Notes under the pieces: generated by a model
What the model was told of the DNA's origin: nothing
Databases searched by the model: none
What the model saw: the letters and a program-made list of their open reading frames with translations, nothing else
Made by a program: the position numbers and the translations under genes
Shown: positions 1 to 6,595 of the stretch, one piece after another
Numbering within the stretch: the first letter of the stretch is position 1
Layout of the letters: each line of letters begins with the position of its first letter
NCBI GenBank assembly: GCA_947424985.1
Contig: CANDYN010000059.1
Location: forward strand, 1 to 6,785
Direction: 5' to 3'
DNA from: Rickettsiales bacterium
Lineage (GTDB): Bacteria > Pseudomonadota > Alphaproteobacteria > Rickettsiales > Deianiraeaceae
DNA: 6,785 nt

Positions 1-1164
1 ATTCAAAAAATAAAAAACGAGGAAAGATATCGAGATTTCAGAGTCGTAAAGCGTGACTTAAATCAATATCCAGTTGCTCAAATAAAAGAAAAAGATATAG
101 CAATTTGGTGTAGTAACGACTATCTCGGAATGAGTCAAAATCAAGAAGTGATCGATGCTTTTATCGAATCTGCAAAAAAAAGTGGCGTTGGAAGTGGTGG
201 AACACGAAATATTTCCGGAACAAGTTTTGAAATCGATAAACTTGAAAAAGATATTGCAAAATTTCACGAAAAACAAGATGCAATCGTCTTTACTTCGGGA
301 TACATCTCAAACCTTGCAACTCTTTCAGCAATTACGTCAATAATTCCGAAAATTGTAATTTTTTCGGACAGCAAAAACCATGCATCTATAATCTCAGGAA
401 TAAAACATAATCGGGCAAATAAAGAAATTTTTAAACATAACGATATCGATGATTTAGTTGAAAAAATTAAAAAATACCCGATCGATACACCAAAAATAAT
501 TGTATTTGAAGGAGTTTATTCAATGGATGCCTCAACTCCAAAAATCTTGGAAATTGTAGAAATTGCAAAAAAATATAACTGCCTAACTTATATCGACGAA
601 GTTCATGCAGTTGGTCTTTACGGAAAATCAGGACAAGGAATTGCATCACATTTTGGAGTTGCAAATGAAATTGACTTTATCGAAGGAACCTTTGCAAAAT
701 CCTTCGGTGTAATCGGCGGATATGTCACTTGCAATCAAATCTTTAAAGATGCAATTCGCCTAAATGCGTCAAGCTTTATCTTCACAAGCTCCCTTCCACC
801 CGCAATTTGCTCTGCAATCTCAAAATCAATCGAAATAATTGCATCAAAACAAGGCGATCTCTTGCGCGAAAAGCATTTTAAAATAACCGATTATATTAAA
901 GATTTTTTCATGGAAAATAACATCAATTTTCTAAGTGACGGTGCGGTAAATACACATATAATCCCACTAATAATAAACGATGCAATAAGAGCCAAACAGA
1001 TATCTCAAAGACTTGAAGATGAGTTTGAAATTTATATTCAAAATATCAACTATCCAACCGTCTCAAAAGGAAAGGAAAGGCTTAGAATTACAGCATCTCC
1101 TTTGCATACAATCGAAATGGCGAAGCATCTTTGTGAAAGTGTTAAAAAGTGTGTTTACCCTTAA
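1..1164 (+). CDS. hemA: 5-aminolevulinate synthase, 5' end truncated by window
   Basis: This is a PLP-dependent enzyme that condenses glycine and succinyl-CoA to 5-aminolevulinate, the first step of heme synthesis by the C4 (alphaproteobacterial/mitochondrial) route in the cytosol. The frame is open from base 1, and an ATG at 130 is internal: the codons before it read into WCSNDYLGM, the conserved N-terminal block of the family. Numbering from base 1, GSGGTRNISGT lies at codons 64-74, SDSKNHASII follows, DEVHAVG carries Asp199 and His202 (cofactor ring contacts), and GTFAKSFG holds the Schiff-base Lys233 (bases 697-699). INYPTVSKGKERLRITASPLHT-type sequence near the C-terminus separates ALAS from the related KBL and BioF enzymes. 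The window holds 387 residues. Comparison with the Lys position in known alphaproteobacterial ALAS (around 248, from memory) suggests that roughly 15 residues lie upstream. The catalytic core looks intact. Confidence 0.96.
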   Translation: MQKIKNEERYRDFRVVKRDLNQYPVAQIKEKDIAIWCSNDYLGMSQNQEVIDAFIESAKKSGVGSGGTRNISGTSFEIDKLEKDIAKFHEKQDAIVFTSGYISNLATLSAITSIIPKIVIFSDSKNHASIISGIKHNRANKEIFKHNDIDDLVEKIKKYPIDTPKIIVFEGVYSMDASTPKILEIVEIAKKYNCLTYIDEVHAVGLYGKSGQGIASHFGVANEIDFIEGTFAKSFGVIGGYVTCNQIFKDAIRLNASSFIFTSSLPPAICSAISKSIEIIASKQGDLLREKHFKITDYIKDFFMENNINFLSDGAVNTHIIPLIINDAIRAKQISQRLEDEFEIYIQNINYPTVSKGKERLRITASPLHTIEMAKHLCESVKKCVYP

Positions 1165-1172
1165 TCTTTCTT

Positions 1173-1207
1173 TTTTACTTGAATATAATATATTTTGTTT
1201 TACTTAA
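1173..1207 (+). promoter_or_regulatory. possible fdx promoter / shared 14-nt block
   Basis: The 66-nt gap between hemA and fdx contains TTTTACTTGAATAT (1173-1186), which recurs before psd. Two readings are possible. In one, TTGAAT (1179-1184) is a -35 box, but the -10 16-18 nt downstream is poor (TACTTA or ACTTAA). In the other, the perfect TATAAT at 1184-1189 is the -10, with only a weak -35 inside the end of hemA. I cannot choose between them. No terminator hairpin follows hemA, so read-through from hemA is also possible. Confidence 0.35.
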
Positions 1208-1230
1208 AAACTAGATTTATGTAAAAAAAT

Positions 1231-1554
1231 ATGCCAAAAGTGACATTTATTAATAAAGATGAGTCTCAAACAACAATTGATGCACCTATGGGTCTATCTT
1301 TGCTTGAAGTTGCACATACAAATAACATCGATCTTGAGGGTGCTTGCGAAGGATCTCTTGCCTGCTCAACTTGTCATGTAATTGTTGACCCAGAATGGTT
1401 TGACAAGCTAAAACCAGCGGAGGAAGATGAAGAAGATATGCTCGACCTTGCTTTCGGACTTACAAAAACCTCACGTCTTGCGTGTCAAATTATCGTAAAA
1501 GAAGATATCGATGGAATCATCGTTCGTCTTCCAAGAGGTACGAGAAATTTGTAG
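1231..1554 (+). CDS. fdx: [2Fe-2S] ferredoxin, adrenodoxin/ISC type
   Basis: This is a 107-residue soluble electron carrier with the plant/adrenodoxin-like beta-grasp fold. The four cluster ligands are C39, C45, C48 and C85, a C-X5-C-X2-C-X36-C spacing that matches adrenodoxin-type ferredoxins. The typical GACEGSLACSTCHV loop (37-50) is present, as is a strongly acidic segment at about 63-72 (AEEDEEDMLD), the usual docking surface for a ferredoxin reductase or partner enzyme. In bacteria this family mostly supports Fe-S cluster assembly; some members feed P450s or heme A synthesis. No isc genes are visible in this window, so the partner is unknown. The ATG at 1231 is preceded by an A-rich run with no Shine-Dalgarno motif. 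The protein begins MPKVTFI, the usual start position for the family. The symbol fdx (or fdxB) is by family resemblance. Confidence 0.93.
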   Translation: MPKVTFINKDESQTTIDAPMGLSLLEVAHTNNIDLEGACEGSLACSTCHVIVDPEWFDKLKPAEEDEEDMLDLAFGLTKTSRLACQIIVKEDIDGIIVRLPRGTRNL

Positions 1555-1555
1555 A

Positions 1556-1590
1556 TTTTACTTGAATATTAAAATAATTGTGTTTAAATA
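1556..1590 (+). promoter_or_regulatory. possible psd-folE promoter
   Basis: In the 56-nt gap after fdx, TTGAAT (1562-1567) is followed after 17 nt by TAAATA (1585-1590), with a TG two bases before the latter. The -35 sits in the same 14-nt block TTTTACTTGAATAT (1556-1569) seen before fdx. A start about 7 nt after the -10 would give a leader of about 14 nt, similar to the leaders inferred for uvrA and the split gene. This is a consensus match only, and AT-rich DNA produces such matches easily. Confidence 0.4.
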
Positions 1591-1610
1591 AAATTACTTT
1601 TTATTAGAAA

Positions 1611-2279
1611 ATGAGAATTCCATTAGGAAATAATTATGTTATCACTGTTTGTAAAGAAGGCCAAAGGTTCGTCGCAATTTTTGCGGGCGTTACTCTTATT
1701 TTATTCTTAATACATCCGGTATTATTTACAATTGGACTTTTTGCAACATCTTTCTGTATTGCATTCTTTAGAGATCCTGAGAAAATTATTCCAAGTCAAG
1801 AAGGAATTATAATAAGCGCCGGAGATGGAAAAGTTACACACGTTGAAATAGTTGATGCACCGGAAGAAATAAAATCACTAAAAGGTGAAGAAATGCTAAA
1901 AATTAGCGTATTCTTAAGCGTTTTCGATATACATGTAAATCGTATCCCGGTTGGAGGTAAAATCAAAGAAGTTGTTTATACCCCAGGTAAGTTTTTCTCA
2001 GCTGCTCTTGAAAAATCAAGCACAGAAAATGAAAGATGTGCAATCGTAATTGAAAATCACGAGAAAGACCTTATTGGATGTGTTCAAATCGCCGGACTTG
2101 TTGCAAAAAGAATTGTCTGTGAAGCAAAAGAAGGTAATGAATATAAAATCGGAGATAGATATGGAATGATTCGTTTTGGCAGTAGAATGGATATATATTT
2201 GCCGAAAAAGTATCATGCAGCTGTAGCTGTTGGACAAACGGCAATAGGCGGGGAAACTGTCCTTGCAAAAATTAAATAA
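1611..2279 (+). CDS. psd: phosphatidylserine decarboxylase proenzyme (short, membrane-anchored form)
   Basis: This enzyme decarboxylates phosphatidylserine to phosphatidylethanolamine at the cytoplasmic membrane. The protein has 222 residues, the length of the short Psd class found in many alphaproteobacteria. Residues 21-53 are hydrophobic, probably one or two membrane segments or a re-entrant hairpin, followed by FRDPEK. Conserved catalytic-domain motifs are SAGDGKV (69-75, with D72) and FDIHVNRIP (105-113, with H108). The self-cleavage site is the RFGS motif at 188-191: cleavage between G190 and S191 (Ser codon 2181-2183) yields a small alpha subunit whose N-terminal serine becomes the pyruvoyl group. 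The start MRIPLGNNYVI is preceded by an AT-only leader without a Shine-Dalgarno motif. folE begins 3 nt after the stop, so the two are probably one transcript. pssA, a frequent neighbour, is not here. The protein looks complete. Confidence 0.95.
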   Translation: MRIPLGNNYVITVCKEGQRFVAIFAGVTLILFLIHPVLFTIGLFATSFCIAFFRDPEKIIPSQEGIIISAGDGKVTHVEIVDAPEEIKSLKGEEMLKISVFLSVFDIHVNRIPVGGKIKEVVYTPGKFFSAALEKSSTENERCAIVIENHEKDLIGCVQIAGLVAKRIVCEAKEGNEYKIGDRYGMIRFGSRMDIYLPKKYHAAVAVGQTAIGGETVLAKIK

Positions 2280-2282
2280 TTT

Positions 2283-2864
2283 ATGTCCAAACCAAGCAAA
2301 AAAGAAGCAGAAAACGCCGTTCTGACCTTGATAAAATATATATCAGACGGCGATGTTGCTGAAGAGGTTTTGCAAAACACTCCGACACGTGTAATTAAAT
2401 CTTATGAGGAGATTTTTTCTGGATACGGACTTGACTTAGACAAAGAGTTTTCAAAATCGTTCGATAACTCTTTTAACTATCAAAACCAAGTGTTTATAGA
2501 CAATATTCGCTTTTCATCAATTTGCGAACATCACATGCTTCCAATTCGCGGCTTTGCAAATATCGCATATATTTTAGACAAAAAAGCAATCGGACTAAGT
2601 AAAATCCCAAGAATCGTCGAAGTTATATCAAAAAGATTACAACTCCAAGAGAGAATGACAACTGAAATTTTACAAGCTGTCCAGAAATATACCGAAGCAA
2701 AGGGCGTTGCGGTGCATATCTCCGCAAAACATGACTGTATGAATATCAGGGGAATCAAAAAACATGAATCACGCACCACGACAATGCTATTTTCTGGTGA
2801 GTTTTTAGAGAACCAGGATAGAAAAAACGAGTTTTTGTCGCTTGTGAATAATTCAAGAAAATAA
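2283..2864 (+). CDS. folE: GTP cyclohydrolase I
   Basis: This enzyme converts GTP to 7,8-dihydroneopterin triphosphate plus formate, the entry to folate synthesis and also the source of substrate for queuosine-type 7-deazaguanines. It acts in the cytosol as a homodecamer in known family members. The protein has 193 residues, slightly shorter than the E. coli enzyme, mainly at the N-terminus. Zinc ligands are visible as C81 and H84 in SICEHHMLP and C152 in HDCMNIRGI. Also present are IGLSKIPRIVE (103-113) and LQLQERMTTEI (119-129), the family's core signature. The start ATG follows the psd stop by 3 nt and has no Shine-Dalgarno motif, so its translation may depend on ribosomes finishing psd. 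The C-terminal tail after EFLEN is charged and less conserved. I see no missing key residue. Confidence 0.96.
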   Translation: MSKPSKKEAENAVLTLIKYISDGDVAEEVLQNTPTRVIKSYEEIFSGYGLDLDKEFSKSFDNSFNYQNQVFIDNIRFSSICEHHMLPIRGFANIAYILDKKAIGLSKIPRIVEVISKRLQLQERMTTEILQAVQKYTEAKGVAVHISAKHDCMNIRGIKKHESRTTTMLFSGEFLENQDRKNEFLSLVNNSRK

Positions 2865-2913
2865 GCCAACTTCCTATAAATTTCTCCGTTCATTACTCAA
2901 AAAAAACTTCCCC

Positions 2914-2941
2914 TTGACATTTATTTTTATTTTGCTATTTT
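2914..2941 (+). promoter_or_regulatory. sigma-70-like promoter before the split gene
   Basis: TTGACA (2914-2919) is a perfect -35 box and TATTTT (2936-2941) a reasonable -10 box, 16 nt apart, in the 95-nt gap after folE. Initiation about 7 nt downstream would start the RNA near 2948, giving a leader of roughly 11-13 nt for the ATG at 2960. This is the best consensus match on the plus strand of the window. Confidence 0.55.
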
Positions 2942-2959
2942 CTCCTTTTGGTTGATTTT

Positions 2960-3157
2960 ATGGAAAAAAAAGGGGGGCAAGTTATAAAGACAATACAAGG
3001 TAAATATATCGATCAAGCTCAACAGACAATATACGGAATATCACTACTACGTAAAAAACTCGATTTTTATAAAAAACAAAGATTGGGAATGAAAATTAAA
3101 GATTTTTTATACCAAGTGCAAAGAAAAACACACCTCATGTTCAGGAAAATATTATAG
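2960..3157 (+). CDS. unknown protein, 5' part of a gene split by a frameshift
   Basis: I do not recognise this protein. ATG at 2960 is preferred over an in-frame TTG at 2948, because the TTG coincides with the predicted transcription start. The reading frame gives 65 residues, MEKKGG onward, basic and probably helical, with no signal peptide or membrane segment. The real coding sequence probably leaves this frame near 3103-3109: after that point the codons read YQVQRKTHLMF and soon stop, while the neighbouring -1 frame is open from 3100 to 3549 with similar charged composition. Joining at the TTTTTTA run gives one protein of about 196 residues. The first codons contain an 8-A plus 6-G run (2964-2977), a second indel-prone site. 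It is either the first half of a decayed or misread gene, or the zero frame of a -1 frameshifting gene. Confidence 0.5.
   Translation: MEKKGGQVIKTIQGKYIDQAQQTIYGISLLRKKLDFYKKQRLGMKIKDFLYQVQRKTHLMFRKIL
3103..3109 (+). other. in-phase slippery heptamer T TTT TTA / indel-prone run
   Basis: Six T followed by A. In the frame of the upstream ATG (2960) the codons are TTT (3104-3106) and TTA (3107-3109), the X XXY YYZ phasing needed for tandem -1 slippage. After slippage the next codon is ATA at 3109, in the frame that continues open to 3549. Equally, one lost T (seven originally) would explain the same break. No strong downstream stem-loop is obvious in the next 50 nt. Confidence 0.45.
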
Positions 3158-3216
3158 ATATTGTAGCCAAAAAACATATTAATAGCATACAAGAGAGTAA
3201 TGATACAATATGGCAT

Positions 3217-3549
3217 ATGTATGAAGGACCAAAATATGAAGAAATTAGGAGGCGTTATTCCGAAAAAAAATATTGGGCGATGAAAATGTACAGCGACTAT
3301 GGTAATAATGCATATAGTGATATGGAAATATTAAAAAAGATGATTGATCTTGGAAATGATGAAGAGTGTGATATAAAAAAAGTTAATGAAAAATATAATA
3401 CACTTAACAAACAACACATCGACAAATTCATACAAAAACATGATTTACTTGAATTTAACTATACTAAGAAACTTGAAGCAGAAGAGCTCCAAAGAAAGCA
3501 AGGCAGGCAATCAAAAGAAATAGCAAGGGACGTATGGATGTTTAGCTAA
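3217..3549 (+). CDS. unknown charged protein, 3' part of the split gene
   Basis: I do not recognise this protein. From the ATG at 3217 it is 110 residues, but its frame is open further back to 3100 with natural-looking protein (IPSAKKNTPHVQEN and onward), so this ATG is probably internal rather than a true start; there is no promoter or ribosome site before it. The sequence is strongly charged and likely all helical: EEIRRRYSEKKYW, a tyrosine/asparagine-rich turn (SDYGNNAYSD), then DMEILKKMIDLGNDEE and a Lys/Glu-rich C-terminal third (KKLEAEELQRKQGRQSKEIAR). No cysteine pairs, membrane segment or nucleotide-binding motif is visible. With the upstream part it would form a protein of about 196 residues. 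It ends 5 nt before the stop of convergent uvrA. It could be an effector-like or lineage-restricted orphan, but nothing here proves a function. Confidence 0.5.
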   Translation: MYEGPKYEEIRRRYSEKKYWAMKMYSDYGNNAYSDMEILKKMIDLGNDEECDIKKVNEKYNTLNKQHIDKFIQKHDLLEFNYTKKLEAEELQRKQGRQSKEIARDVWMFS

Positions 3550-3554
3550 ACACA

Positions 3555-6482
3555 CTACTCGTCCCTTCCTTTAATTCCCTTCTTGATATCAAACTTAGCT
3601 TTTTTTACAACTCCGCCATTTGGAAGTAATTTTTTCAAAAACTTTCCGGTTAAACTTGCTTCGCAATTTGCAATTTCCTCCGGCGTCCCTTGTGCTACGA
3701 TTTCTCCACCTAGGTTTCCACCTTTTGGACCGATATCAATCACGTAATCCGAAGTTTTTACAACATCTAAATTGTGCTCAATGACTATCATACTATTTCC
3801 ATAGTCAACCAAAGTATGTAATACCTCAAGCAATTTCTTAACATCGCAAGAATGTAATCCTGTAGTTGGTTCATCCAAAATATAAAGCGTATTTCCCGTT
3901 GCACGTTTTGATAGCTCCTTTGAAAGCTTGATACGCTGTGCCTCACCACCCGAAAGCGTTGTTGCCTGTTGTCCGATTTTGATATATCCAAGACCAACGT
4001 CGCAAAGCGCTTTTAGCTTTTCTTTTATCATTGGAATATTTTTGAAAAACTCAAGAGCCTCGCTTGACGTCATGTTTAATACATCCGAAATAGACTTATC
4101 TTTATATTTTATTTCAAGCGTTTCTTTGTTGTATCGCTTACCTTTACATGAATCACAAACTATATAAACATCGGGTAAAAAGTGCATTTCAATCTTTATA
4201 ACTCCGTCTCCTTGACACTTTTCACATCTTCCGCCTTTTACGTTAAATGAAAATCTTCCGGGCTTATACCCCCTTGCTTTTGACTCAGCAAGTGCAGTAT
4301 AATGATCACGAATATTATTAAAAACACCAATATAAGTCGCAGGATTTGAACGAGGAGTTCTTCCGATTGGAGATTGGTTTATTTCAATAATCTTGTCAAT
4401 ATGCTCAATTCCCTCAATTTTATCGTGTAATCCTGGCGTTTTTGACGACCCATTGATCTTGTTATTTATCGCCTGATACATAGTATCAATTATCAAAGTC
4501 GATTTTCCACCACCCGAAACTCCAGTTACGGCAACAAACATTCCAAGTGGAATTTCAAGAGTTAGATTTTTCAAATTATGCTCCCGAGCATTTACAATCT
4601 TTATGAAAGTATTCTTCCCATATCGACGTCTTGCCTCAGGAACGGGAATTGAATCTTTTCCAGATAAAAACCGTCCGGTGATGCTATTTTCGTCGTTTTT
4701 TACATGATCAACGCTTCCTTGCGAAACAATATATCCGCCGTCAATTCCGGCACAAGGACCGATATCAACAAGATAATCCGCTTCACGCATTGTATCTTCG
4801 TCGTGCTCTACCACCAAAACCGTATTTCCCATATCACGTAAATTTTTTAGCGTTTGAATTAATTTATGATTATCAGATTGATGTAGTCCAATCGACGGCT
4901 CATCCAAAACATACATAACACCGGTTAAACCACTTCCAATTTGAGATGCAAGACGAATTCTTTGCGCTTCACCGCCCGATAAAGTTGCAGAAGATCTTCC
5001 AAGGTTTAAATAATCAAGCCCAACGTCAAGTAAAAAAGTGAGTCTTTCTTGTATTTCCTTTATAACTCTTTCAGCAATTTTCCCTTGGTTTTCAGTCAAC
5101 TTTTTTGGTAAATGAGTAAACCATTCTTTTACGTCCAAAACCGTCATAGCTGTTACATTTCCTATGTGTTTATCATCAATTTTAACACATAAAGATTCCT
5201 TTTTGAGCCTGTGTCCGTCGCAAACATGACACGCAACAAGATTTTGATAACCCTTTAAATTCGATGCAACGTCATCGTCTTCCGCATCGTCTTTTCTTTT
5301 AACTAAATCTTCAATCACACCGCCAAAAACTCTTGTAATTTTATGCTTCCTAAAATCGTCATAAAACGTAAACTCAACTTCAGATTTGTGTCCTTTTAAT
5401 ACTATACTTCTAGCCTCTTCCGATAGCTCCTTAAAAGGTATATTAAGATCAAATTTAAAATGCTTCGCAACACTTTCAAGAACCTGTTTGTAATATCTCG
5501 GATTCAGCCTATTCCAAGGTTCAATCGCACCTTCAAGCAATGAAAGATTTTGATCAGGAACCATTAATGCAACGTCAAAGTGATTTTCGGTTCCAAGACC
5601 GTCGCAAGCCTGGCAAGCACCAAACGGAGAATTAAATGAGAAAATCCGCGGCTCAACTTCTTCAAGCGTAAAATCAGAAACAGGGCATGAAAATTTTTCG
5701 GACATTATCAAAACCTCTCCTTCTTTATGCCCCGATTTATCCTTTTTATCTGCCGGCAATGAAACAATCTCAACATGCAGTAATCCGTTCGATAAACGAA
5801 GTGAATTTTCAATACTATCCGCCAATCTATTCCCGATATCTTCCGTAATTACAATCCTGTCAACAACAACTTCAACATTGTTTTTCTTGTTTTTATCAAG
5901 CTTTGGAATAGTATCTAGTTCAAGATTTTCTCCATTGACTTTAACCCTTTGATATCCCGCTTTTTTTACATCCAAAAGTTCTTTTGCAAACTCCCCTTTT
6001 TGTCCCCTGATTATCGGAGCTAAAACATAAATCTTAGTACCAATCGGTAATTGAATAATTTTTTTTACCATGTCAGATGAAGTTTGACTCTGAATCGGTA
6101 AGCCTGTAGCAGGAGAATATGCAACCCCTGCACGTGCATACAAAACACGTAAATAATCATAAATTTCTGTTACCGTAGCAACGGTCGACCTCGGATTCTT
6201 AGAAGTCGTTTTTTGGTCAATAGCAATAGCAGGCGAAAGCCCCGTAATTGAATCTACATCTGGTTTTTCCTGTAAATTTAAAAACTGCCTCGCATAGCTT
6301 GATAAGCTTTCAACATATCTTCTTTGCCCCTCTGCATAAATTGTTTCAAACGCAAGACTTGATTTCCCTGATCCGGATGGACCCGTAATAACAATAAGCT
6401 GATTCTTCGGTAGGTCTATGTCAATGTTCTTTAAATTATTTTCTCTTGCACCACGAACACTGATAAACTTTGCTTCAGACAT
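3555..6482 (-). CDS. uvrA: excinuclease ABC subunit A
   Basis: This is the DNA damage sensor of nucleotide excision repair; it dimerises, scans DNA and loads UvrB. The 975 residues are full length for the family, with two ABC ATPase halves. The first half has Walker A GPSGSGKS (34-41), signature LSGGEAQR (501-508) and Walker B MYVLDEPSIGLH (523-534). The second half has GVSGGGKS (654-661), LSGGEAQR (843-850) and LYILDEPTTGLH (866-877). Zinc modules: C266...C290-X2-C293 in the first, where the expected second Cys is Ser269 (CPVS); C418-X2-C421 (CHVCDGHRL); and a complete C753-X2-C756-X19-C776-X2-C779 in the second half. Start MSEAKFISVRGARENNLKNI is typical. The ATG has no Shine-Dalgarno motif; a promoter is proposed at 6502-6531. 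The C-terminus ends in a lysine-rich tail. I see no frameshift, and the gene should be functional. Confidence 0.98.
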   Translation of the reverse strand: MSEAKFISVRGARENNLKNIDIDLPKNQLIVITGPSGSGKSSLAFETIYAEGQRRYVESLSSYARQFLNLQEKPDVDSITGLSPAIAIDQKTTSKNPRSTVATVTEIYDYLRVLYARAGVAYSPATGLPIQSQTSSDMVKKIIQLPIGTKIYVLAPIIRGQKGEFAKELLDVKKAGYQRVKVNGENLELDTIPKLDKNKKNNVEVVVDRIVITEDIGNRLADSIENSLRLSNGLLHVEIVSLPADKKDKSGHKEGEVLIMSEKFSCPVSDFTLEEVEPRIFSFNSPFGACQACDGLGTENHFDVALMVPDQNLSLLEGAIEPWNRLNPRYYKQVLESVAKHFKFDLNIPFKELSEEARSIVLKGHKSEVEFTFYDDFRKHKITRVFGGVIEDLVKRKDDAEDDDVASNLKGYQNLVACHVCDGHRLKKESLCVKIDDKHIGNVTAMTVLDVKEWFTHLPKKLTENQGKIAERVIKEIQERLTFLLDVGLDYLNLGRSSATLSGGEAQRIRLASQIGSGLTGVMYVLDEPSIGLHQSDNHKLIQTLKNLRDMGNTVLVVEHDEDTMREADYLVDIGPCAGIDGGYIVSQGSVDHVKNDENSITGRFLSGKDSIPVPEARRRYGKNTFIKIVNAREHNLKNLTLEIPLGMFVAVTGVSGGGKSTLIIDTMYQAINNKINGSSKTPGLHDKIEGIEHIDKIIEINQSPIGRTPRSNPATYIGVFNNIRDHYTALAESKARGYKPGRFSFNVKGGRCEKCQGDGVIKIEMHFLPDVYIVCDSCKGKRYNKETLEIKYKDKSISDVLNMTSSEALEFFKNIPMIKEKLKALCDVGLGYIKIGQQATTLSGGEAQRIKLSKELSKRATGNTLYILDEPTTGLHSCDVKKLLEVLHTLVDYGNSMIVIEHNLDVVKTSDYVIDIGPKGGNLGGEIVAQGTPEEIANCEASLTGKFLKKLLPNGGVVKKAKFDIKKGIKGRDE

Positions 6483-6501
6483 ATTTAAAAACTTAATATA
6501 A

Positions 6502-6531
6502 ATTAAAAACCATCTATATTTTAGTTGTCAA
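6502..6531 (-). promoter_or_regulatory. probable uvrA promoter overlapping a palindrome
   Basis: On the minus strand TTGACA (6531-6526) is followed after 18 nt by TTTAAT (6507-6502), a perfect -35 and a 5/6 -10. A start about 7 nt further would leave a leader of about 13 nt before the uvrA ATG. Five of the six -35 bases are the end of the 13-bp inverted repeat at 6527-6555, so a protein bound there, or a cruciform, would affect the promoter. I see no alphaproteobacterial LexA site (GTTC-N7-GTTC) between 6483 and 6560. Confidence 0.5.
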
Positions 6532-6555
6532 GTTTTTATTTCATAAAAACTTGAC
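6527..6555. repeat. perfect 13-bp inverted repeat with 3-nt loop
   Basis: The arms are GTCAAGTTTTTAT (6527-6539) and ATAAAAACTTGAC (6543-6555), separated by TTC. The match is perfect. Neither strand shows a T-run directly after the hairpin, so it does not look like a standard intrinsic terminator, although it lies between the end of the capsid-like gene and uvrA. It may be an operator at the uvrA promoter or a small repeat element. Confidence 0.85.
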
Positions 6556-6595
6556 GGTCTCGCGATGCTCGGCTGTCAAGAAAGTTTTGCGCTGA

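Noticed and set aside
130..1164. Reading hemA as a complete gene starting at ATG 130
   Set aside because: The same frame is open to base 1 and encodes the conserved WCSNDYLG block before that ATG, so the start lies outside the window.
2016..2268. Two short minus-strand open frames opposite psd
   Set aside because: They overlap each other and a well-supported gene, and have low-complexity Phe/Ser/Ile-rich translations typical of antisense shadows.
2531..2893. 120-codon open frame on the minus strand opposite folE
   Set aside because: It lies almost wholly antisense to a clear folE, its product has no recognisable motif, and it is explained by folE codon bias.
2865..2947. Terminator after folE
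   Set aside because: No inverted repeat of useful length was found between folE and the next promoter.
2948..2950. TTG start for the split gene
   Set aside because: It coincides with the predicted transcription start and adds only four residues; ATG at 2960 is the better start.
3928..4167. 79-codon plus-strand open frame inside uvrA
   Set aside because: It is antisense to the conserved second ABC half of UvrA; no promoter or motif supports it.
6527..6555. Intrinsic terminator for the capsid-like gene
   Set aside because: The stem is strong, but no T-tract follows it on the minus strand (AACTAAAA follows) and it overlaps the uvrA -35.
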